Assembly: GCA_037178625.1 (NCBI GenBank)
Contig: CM074128.1
Coordinates: forward strand, 2,046,001 to 2,110,000
Origin: Skeletonema tropicum
Taxonomy: Eukaryota; Bacillariophyta; Thalassiosirophyceae; Thalassiosirales; Thalassiosiraceae
DNA length: 64,000 nucleotides
Direction: 5' to 3'
In this document: positions 56,511 to 64,000 of the stretch, piece by piece
Position numbering within the stretch: the stretch's first letter is position 1
How the letters are laid out: each line of letters starts with the position of its first letter
Notes under the pieces: model-generated
Told to the model about the DNA's origin: nothing
The model's input: only the letters and a program-made list of their open reading frames with translations
The model's database searches: none
Position numbers and translations under genes: made by a program

Positions 56511-57433
56511 CCTGATACGATGATGATAATTTCGCAATTTCGTTGAGCTGATATTGATATGTAGTCGAATTGATCTCTTTGAGGAGATAGACAATAAAAG
56601 AAGTTGTGTGTGGCGCCGTGGGTGTGATGATAATATCTACCTCTATATTTGCTGAAAGCGTTAGAGTAGAGTTAGATATTGCTTAGTTATCAATTTTGAG
56701 CTGCGCTGTGGCGTCAATCAGAGTTGATAAGATAAAGTATTCTTGGATCGCGACACGCGGGTTGTAAAGGGGAGACGTCGGCAAATCTTTTCTTCACATC
56801 TGCTTGAGCATTGTTGTCCGCGTCACGAGCTACCATAGTACTCCCACAATAAGTATTTAAAAACATGATGTGATGCCTTCTGAGGTGACAAATCGTAATC
56901 TGAAATGACGGAAGTATGGATTTACTGCGTCATATCATAGGAAAATGCAGAATGACGACAGAGAACCAACTTAACGCGTCATACAAAAACTTCAGAGATT
57001 TCAGCCGGCATCATCATTTTCTTGGGAAGTACCATACAATATTAGATACAGATATACTTACTCTCAGAGTGCCGAATTTTAAATCCGAGCTGGATTCATA
57101 CTATTCCTACGTGAACGTAGCCATTCTACGGGACGTTTGAGTCCGAGTGTGCTGGAAGAAATGAATGAAATGAAGTGGAAGTCGCGGGTGCCAGGAAAAA
57201 TTGATGAAATTGTGTTATTGAGTGTAAAAGAGTGTTAAAGATCCTTGGATTTTTTCAGCAGCAATTCAGCTCAAATTCCAGATTACAGAACTTTGTTTCT
57301 TTCATGATCATGATGTCCAAATTCGCAGGTTATGGTTCACTCCTCGTGCCTCGTTCTTCATGAAAAGTCATTGTTTTCACTTTCACTTTCACTTTTTTCC
57401 TTCAGCTCATTGTCAAACAACTGAACCTGAAGG
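56511..57433. promoter_or_regulatory. Bidirectional promoter region, ureohydrolase / symporter, copy 2
   Basis: Equivalent of 45621-46542 with one extra T (about 57236). It presumably still drives the second ureohydrolase copy although the symporter side is broken. Confidence 0.5.
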
Positions 57434-59296
57434 ATGTTGAAATCATCATTCCTCGTTACCTCAGCATGGCTGATTCAGGAGCAAGCTGCTGGTCAATGCA
57501 TCGCTGACGAAACTATCAATGCCGAATTCGCTTCGTTTGTGCCAGGTTATTCTACCACAACCACCGCTGCCGATCTCGAGGCGGCTGGTACCTGCTGGTG
57601 CGTCATGCTTCAAACATAACTCATGTTTTATCCTCTCATTTCATTCTTTCTAACTCTTTGTTGTCGTCTTTTACTCTTATTTCGGTATCTGTCTCGGGCG
57701 GAATAGTCAGTTTGAAATCTGTGGAATTCCATGCGCCGAAGAAGTTGCTGATCCAAACAAAGGTATATAAGGTTCTACTTCTAGTTAACGTCCGAGGACC
57801 GAGGAAAACTATTATATCCTTGCGCTTTGCATTTGTTCTTACACAGATATCACACCTCTATTTTGAAATCCTCTAGGCTACGGAATCACTGTAGCTGTCT
57901 TCATAGCAATCAGTGCCTTGATTGGACTTGCTACTATCTTCTGCATCAAGGGCAAGTCAGAGAACTACTTTGTTGCTGGTCGATCTCTGCCTCTCTGGGT
58001 TGTCTCAGCCACGCTTGCTTCTCAGTCGATTGACTCAAATGCGATTCTCGGGAACGTTGACCTCTCGTATAAATTCCATTTCTACGACGGTGCTGTTCTT
58101 CCCATTGGGCTCGGACTTTCCTTAATCCTCAATGGGTTATTTTTCGCGTCCAAAATTAACGAGGATGGAGCTTTGACTCTTCCAGATGTCTATGCCAAGC
58201 GGTATGGAAAGGTCGTCGAGGTCATGGTATCGTTATGTACAATCATCTCCTTTTTGTGTCTTCTTGCCGGAAATCTTGTTGGAATGGGTAACATCATTCA
58301 TTATTTGTACGGAGATATTTCTCTTGCAGCCTCCGTCTGGGTGTCGGCAGGAGTGGTGTTGGCTTACACAATTACAGGAGGCTTATTCAGTGTCGCGTAC
58401 ACGGATGTGTTTCAGGCCACCGTTGGATGGCTTGGGTGCATGTCCCTTGCTTTCTACATGATTAAGAATGCAGAACAGTCTGCCCCACCACAATCTATTG
58501 GGTTTGTTGGCTATTCCTATCCAGATGACGAAGCTTGTGCACTTTATGACGGTGTCCTCGGGCTTGGTGTTTGGTGGGAATCGTGGCTGCATCTATGAGC
58601 ACTTGCGACGGAGCCATTCTTGCCATGGGTACCGTGTTTTCACACAACATCATGAGGAACTTTGGTTGCGTAAAGGAGCAGTCCCTCCTCTTGCTTGCAC
58701 GTGTGGCTAGTGTACCGTTTGCAATCATTTCTGCGGCCATTGCTTCCTATTACAACCAGACCGGTTATCTTTTGGTTGTTGCTTTTGACGTCGTCCTTGC
58801 AAGTGTCGTCGTCCCTCTATTTGGTTGCTTCTACACCAAGAAGCCAAGCCCTCTTGCCGCATTTCTGGCGATCTGGGCCGGTGCCATTACTAGGGTAATT
58901 CTGGAATTTACTCTTCCCAAAGATGGATTTTTGATCGCACCATTCAACTATCCTGAATTTATGAATGTTGGACCAGCCGCAAGTTCTCTCTTCCCGTCCT
59001 TTTTCGATCAACCCATTGAAGATAGATGGGACCCCAACGAAGAAAAATGCGATGAAGTGCAGTTCAACGACTGGTCTGGTGTCGATTCTCTTATTTCACC
59101 TGTGGTCTGTCTCATCGTCTTTGTTACTGTACAGTTCCTTGAAAGGAATGGCCCCCTCATTGCATTCAAGGAAGGTGGCCTTTTTGATGGGTATGTGAAA
59201 GAGGGTCAGGGTGGAAAAGCGGAAGAGGAAACTGACCATGGTGCAAAAGAGGCAGATGTAGATGTAGATGAAGGCGTCGAGGTCACTGATGACTGA
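57434..59296 (+). pseudogene. Sodium:solute symporter, copy 2, broken by internal deletion
   Basis: Same gene as 46543-49067, but 664 bp corresponding to 47667-48330 are replaced by the two bases TC (58558-58559). The lost stretch holds the end of exon 3, two introns, all of exon 4 and the start of exon 5. Intact remains are exons 1-2 (57434-57597, 57707-57762), exon 3 up to 58557, and exon 5 from 58560. Reading through the junction shifts frame and stops at 58598, after S-W-L-H-L. That leaves roughly the first 300 residues and removes several core helices, including the third sodium-site region. The product cannot be a working SSS transporter. Confidence 0.92.
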
Positions 59297-62227
59297 TCTT
59301 GGTCTTGGCTAAAACTAGGAAGATGATGCTTAAGACATTTTCGAAGATCAATTTGAGTAGATTGTAATTATTCATGAAATGATATGATTCAAGTTCAAGA
59401 TTCATTCTAGTATTCTAGTCTTTTCCTTTTCATTCCAATCACTGGCACTGGTGGTGATAATGATCGAGTCCTATTCAATTGTATCTCGTACTGTATGAGT
59501 ACGCCAGCAGCTGAAGCGCGAATCACACGCCACTTTGACGTTGGCGCAAGCTGAAGTGAAACAATAGACATATTACCGCATCAGCATTTGAAGATGAAGT
59601 GCAGAAGCATGAAGCATGGTGCACGTTGACGCTGGCGTTGGACGTATCGTATAAGCAAGCACTGATATAATATGAAGAAGCTTGTAAAGACCAAGGATAG
59701 TGACAGAGTTGGATGTAAAAAAATAAGTAGCTCGCATATACTGGAAGATATTCGGTATGTAGCACTGAGTATTTACATTTACCTAACCAGAACCAGCGAA
59801 CCAAGGCTAAAGCTAAAGAGCTAAGAACCTCGACCCTGGAATCTGGAAAAAACTTTGTGATTTTTGATGTGATAGATTGTGAAGTTATGGTTATGGATAG
59901 CTGGACCTGGTTCTTCATGTTAACTACTTCTAATTGAGAAACGCTATTGTTAAGAAGAGCTTTGCACATAAAACCCTGAGCTGAGGAGTGGGGAGTGAAG
60001 TTTGGCCGGCATCATTATTTTCTTGCGTGATGTTTTTTGTGTTTTCCATTCTTTTCTTTTGTGCTTTTCACGACCGCCGTACCTGGCTTTCTAAGTACAA
60101 AATAAAATTAACGGAGGAACTCATACTTCTTTTTGAGCCAAAAAATCCACCTGTTCATTCTGGATGACCCGCGCATTGGGCATCCCCAGCGGGCCGCCCG
60201 TTTTTCATCATCAACACCCACCACCCACCACCACAAAAGTTGCACAACACCATGTGGTTGACTGCGTCCCTATCGAACTACTATTAAATACTCAGCCGTC
60301 TTGATGATCCAATATGCCCTTTTTCAGATTGGAACGCATGGCAATATTTGTAGTTCAGCATTAAAAAGGGCACTTTGGATACCTGCTAGGATTTAGGGGC
60401 TCTCACGTGGGCACGTAGACTCTATCCTACGATGCTCCGTGCCGATGAGGAACGAAGAAGAGATTGACAGCATATGCGGCCATCGCCACCATGTATAGTA
60501 CCCTATCGCCTCATCAATCGATAATATACACTCATGACGATGTATCAGTGCCTTAGTGGCTGATAATTCGGCCGGAGACGCCATATACACAACAAGTAGC
60601 ACCTCGTTCACGGGCATCAAGATAACTCCACACTATCGATTTTACTGCCTTTCGATAACCGCAAACATTGTACCCGAGCCACCCTTCCTTCCCCTAGTTC
60701 AACAATATGGTTATGGCCAACAATTGAGCCCATTGGAAGTGGTATGAAAGGCCGCCGTAGCTCCTACAAGTAATGCACCAAGAACGCAAAAATATTCGTT
60801 TCCAATGGACACAACATCAACCAAATTTCGATGAAAGAAACACTCTTTGGTGGCTATCAACTGTTGCAATATCTTTTATTTGATAAGTATCATGTGAGGA
60901 TGTGAAAAGGACGATGTCGAGTTACTAAAACATCACATTAATAGTAATTAATGACATAATAAGTCACACAACATCATCAATTATGAAAGAAAACCACTTA
61001 TTCCATATTAATATCGCTGCAATGTAGCGCTATACAATCCATAATACTCGTATATAGTATTGACATTGTGTAGAAAGCCACAAATTTGTTTCTTTTGTCC
61101 ATGAGGTTGATTGTTATATATTCTTGATGAGGAATCACCGGTGGAATATAATCATCATGTCAGTTATCAGTAATTCCAAACGATTTTGACCTATTCAAGT
61201 CCCAAGAGACATCCAACGTATGTTGCATATTCATTGATCGCGATGCGGTCCTTTTATCTGATGCGTAATACTTATTATACGGCCATAATAGACTTGGGTG
61301 GAGAGATTTGTCAGAGATTGGTCTCAGATTTTGCGCTGCCTATTGAAACAATAATTTCTCCGAGATGGTGCCGCCCAGACATGTATGGCTTGCAGTGACA
61401 AGAGTATTATCGAAATATCATTGATGTTATTGGTTGCTGTGCGGAGAGTAAGCTTAGCAGCGGAGGCTATTATCAATGCTTTTTGTTATGATGATGTGTG
61501 CCTGCAAAAAGCTAGCAAATCGGTAGGGGTAGGCGGTAGGGGTACTCGGCAGGTACTCGGCTACTTCAGATTTTCACTTCAAGGTAGGAATTCATACATA
61601 CTTTGGCGGGCAAAAATCTTCGGCGGTCGTGTGTGAGTGAATACCACATGTCCATGCATAAAAGTAGGTATGTAGTGCATATAGCTGTCTCATCTCCTCA
61701 CTCCGTCAAATTGATTCCTACGTATATGTCATACAAGATAGATAACGGCACTCCCTTTCCGCCGAAATTAGAAAAATAAAATATTTCACAAAAAATCCCG
61801 CCTCTTTTGCTCCATGCACGATTTCGCAGCAAAAACATCATCACACATCATGAGGAAGTGAACCAAAACACCATGTTGATGGCATAGCGGTAAAAATCGT
61901 ATCTCCTGAAGTACACAGATTTGCATTTCGTGCTATATAACTGTATGCAGCTGAAGCTATGAGGAAACTTACTGGCTAGGCCACGTAATGCACTATTTGG
62001 TACCCCATCTAAGCGTCACATGAGAAAAAGTCAACCAGAAGAAGCCGAATCTCCCGATGTGTCGTCCGATACTACGCCTGTAACACCTCGGAGATCGTCC
62101 TCTCTCCGCCAATTATCACCGCTACTTCTACATATAGACATCTAGTGTCGGTGTGGTTCATTGTTAGTGACTTCATATGGCCATAGCACTCCGTCGGGCA
62201 CCAACATTGCTGCTACACATCACATCA
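59297..62227. other. Gene-poor region of duplication, copy 2
   Basis: Equivalent of 49068-51998, with a 2-bp loss near 60626, a 2-bp gain near 61520-61540 and a T-to-A change near 61995. No gene recognised. Confidence 0.4.
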
Positions 62228-62572
62228 TCAATTACAAACAAATGTCACCCATTTCGTTGTTCTATTCCGACCTCTAATCATGACGAGACAACTAAACACG
62301 ACAAATGAGCTCTCAATAATATGTAAGGATCGCTTTGTACCGTGAAGTTGACAATTGAGATCGATTTCACTGCCTACACCACCATCGGCGAACTCAGCCT
62401 TGGTATCACCATCGCCCAACACATGGCCATTCCTCGAACAAATTCCAATGGATTCGTTATTCAAATCAACATTACCATCTGACAACAATGACACAACAAC
62501 TATTGTATTTGATTGAAGAGATAAGGTCGTAGTTGGGTGACTTAAAGCTCGATTAGGGTGGAATAGGTGCAC
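62228..62572 (-). CDS. Hypothetical 114-aa frame, copy 2
   Basis: Identical to 51999-52343. The same doubts apply. Confidence 0.25.
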   Translation of the reverse strand: MHLFHPNRALSHPTTTLSLQSNTIVVVSLLSDGNVDLNNESIGICSRNGHVLGDGDTKAEFADGGVGSEIDLNCQLHGTKRSLHIIESSFVVFSCLVMIRGRNRTTKWVTFVCN

Positions 62573-63077
62573 ATTTTGTCTCCGAAGAAGGCTATTGTTA
62601 CGGCGCTACATTGCTCTGAATTGATCGGAGTGGAATCTTCAACGACTTGTTAAGGCCCTTTGGTTTCAATGAAGTAATGTTCGACGGATAGAGCTGCATA
62701 TGATCACTACTGACATCATTGGAATGCACAAAGTGATTCTCTTGTAGTAGATGGATGTGCATACAGAAGTGTTTGTGTTGAATGACAAGGATCTGTGGGC
62801 CTCATAAATTATTATTACCGCATTAAAAAGATGCAAACATTCTTTTCATAACTCTACAAGCGTTATTTTAGCAGTGTTTGGAGTCGTTAGTGCCGAAATA
62901 TTTGTTATAACACCATCGTTCATTGCTCATGAGAGTTGAGGATACACATTCATGTGCACAAATTGGCTTTTATTTTACATCATTTGTAAAAATTAGTACA
63001 TATAAAGTTGCTACATGCAATCATATGTGTCTATATAAACGTCTCGAGCATTGTATCTTTTATATAACGGCACCACG
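62573..63077. other. End of duplication unit, copy 2
   Basis: Equivalent of 52344-52848, with no gene recognised. Unique sequence begins after 63077. Confidence 0.4.
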
Positions 63078-63409
63078 CTCAGTACAGTACGCTACTCGGG
63101 CGGAAATCCCATGGTGGTGATGTGCTCGATGATCGTTGGCGCCACTTTGGTACCGCTTCTTGGACGATTCCTACGTAGACAAAAAAATCCACGTCATGGA
63201 GTCAAGGAGATGAGACAGCTATAGTCGAATCTTGAATTAACGGGTCATTAAGTATGAGTGAAGGAGAAAGGACATCCGATGTGTCACAACCACCTGTGAC
63301 AATCAAGACAAGAAGTAGCGAAGTGCGAAGTGCGAAGTGTTATGCTGTTGTTGCATTGCCTACACTGTAGTTTGGAAGAAGCGATTGCAAGCTAGCTCGA
63401 AGAAGATGA
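63078..63409. other. 5' flank of the UCH gene, with a possible upstream open frame
   Basis: 332 bp between the duplication and the UCH start. A 38-codon frame at 63254-63370 (M-S-E-G-E-R-T-S-D-V) could be an upstream ORF or a missed first exon. A short tandem GCGAAGT repeat lies near 63318-63340. Confidence 0.4.
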
Positions 63410-64000
63410 ATGAATTCACCCGATGATAGTAGCGATAACGAAAGCAGTACATCGTCGTCATGGTTGCCTTTCGAATCGAATCCGGCCATCTTTACGTCCT
63501 ACGCGAGGTCAACGTCTCACCTTTCTCAATCTTGGGAATTCGTGGATGTGCTAGGCTTTGGTGGAGATGCAAAGGATGACCTGTTACTGCTGTCGCCAAC
63601 CGAAAGCAAAATATCAAACAATGTTGCGGGTGCGATATTTCTATTTCCAACGACAGATGCAATATACGCAGATCGAGGTCTTCAAAAATCTTGGCTCAGG
63701 AAACAGAATCAACTTCACCATGATGTTTTATCACATAATGTTTTCCATCTTGAACAGGTCAAGGGATTTGGAAATGCGTGTGGCACAATTGCTGCTACTC
63801 ATGTATTACTAAACTCGGGGCTTGCGCTACCCGATATCCCTGATCCATTCAACGAAAGAGGAAAGATTACATCGCCACTTTGTACCTACAAGAACACTTG
63901 TATAAAAATAACCAGCAATGATGATCAAGAGCATGATACTTTACGACGGCAGAGAGGAGAAATGCTAGTACAAACTCAGGAATTACACAATATATCAGAT
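63410..64000 (+). CDS. Ubiquitin C-terminal hydrolase (peptidase C12), 3' end beyond window
   Basis: 197 codons are open to the window edge with no stop. The start at 63410 opens M-N-S-P-D-D-S-S-D-N, an acidic/Ser stretch, followed by the UCH start word W-L-P-F-E-S-N-P. Then come F-V-D-V-L-G-F, A-G-A-I-F-L-F-P-T-T and the active-site segment F-G-N-A-C-G-T-I-A-A-T-H, with Cys124 the predicted nucleophile, and later L-P-D-I-P-D-P-F. Active enzymes normally have Gln six residues before the Cys; here that place is Lys118, with a Gln two residues earlier. The catalytic His and Asp lie outside the window. UCH enzymes remove small adducts from the ubiquitin C-terminus. Confidence 0.82.
   Translation, partial: MNSPDDSSDNESSTSSSWLPFESNPAIFTSYARSTSHLSQSWEFVDVLGFGGDAKDDLLLLSPTESKISNNVAGAIFLFPTTDAIYADRGLQKSWLRKQNQLHHDVLSHNVFHLEQVKGFGNACGTIAATHVLLNSGLALPDIPDPFNERGKITSPLCTYKNTCIKITSNDDQEHDTLRRQRGEMLVQTQELHNISD

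Larger units (their letters stand above)
52849..63077. repeat. Tandem segmental duplication, copy 2 (10,229 bp)
   Basis: Direct repeat of 41959-52848, head to tail with no spacer. It is more than 99.9% identical over aligned bases apart from a deletion that removes the middle of the symporter gene. After 63077 the sequence is unique. Confidence 0.97.

Noticed and set aside
41959..63077. The large direct repeat as an LTR retrotransposon or inserted virus
   Set aside because: The units abut with no internal region, carry ordinary intron-containing genes and show no polymerase, integrase or LTR features.
1..64000. tRNA, rRNA or CRISPR loci
   Set aside because: I looked for T-loop/B-box words and regularly spaced repeats by eye and found none convincing; a tRNAscan or Infernal run would be decisive.

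Overview
This window looks like nuclear DNA of a diatom, most likely a centric one. The evidence is short GT-AG introns (about 66-110 bp, one of 359 bp), plastid presequences with an F-A-P cleavage motif (V-L-A-F-A-P, V-S-A-F-A-P), a secreted protein with P-T repeats, a plastid-type fused aspartokinase-homoserine dehydrogenase, and cilium/dynein-related genes (Tubby-like, dynactin p50). No species can be named from the sequence alone.

Layout. 1-4.1 kb is decayed mobile DNA: dispersed repeats and a broken PIF1-like helicase. 4.7-20.5 kb is gene-dense housekeeping DNA: carnosine N-methyltransferase-like (+), SF3B3 splicing factor (-), a secreted P-T protein (+), a small predicted thylakoid-lumen protein (-), NAA35 (+) and an HLTF/RAD5-type helicase (+). 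21.0-25.2 kb holds a divergent pair of secretory-pathway enzymes, a GT23-like fucosyltransferase (-) and a sulfatase (+), plus a stray copy of the glycosyltransferase 3' end. 25.3-33.3 kb carries AK-HSD (-), a pheophytinase-like hydrolase (+), a Frizzled-CRD-like secreted protein (-), Tubby-like (+) and dynactin p50 (-). 33.36-36.60 kb is a structurally complete hAT-type transposon with terminal inverted repeats and a perfect 8-bp target duplication, inserted 75 bp upstream of the dynactin start codon. 38.9-41.1 kb is a urea-channel-like protein fused to EF-hands (-).

41,959-63,077 is a direct tandem duplication. Copy 1 is 10,890 bp and copy 2 is 10,229 bp, and they differ by only a few bases plus one deletion of about 660 bp. 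Each copy carries a foldback/MITE-like element, a Fuseless-like membrane protein (+), a ureohydrolase whose features match guanidine hydrolase (GdmH, -), and head to head with it a sodium:solute symporter (+). The symporter is intact in copy 1 and destroyed by the deletion in copy 2. With the urea channel next door, the region reads as a possible eukaryotic guanidine/urea nitrogen-scavenging locus: import, hydrolysis to urea and ammonia, and urea movement. That pathway is my inference. The window ends inside a ubiquitin C-terminal hydrolase gene.

Caution: five conserved genes between 4.7 and 25.2 kb contain six single-base frameshifts, at about 5,965, 8,055, 15,010, 17,975, 18,807 and 24,346. 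Correcting each by one base makes every CDS length an exact multiple of three and keeps the intron phases. Uncorrected indels in a long-read assembly are the simplest explanation, so base-level claims here should be checked against reads.
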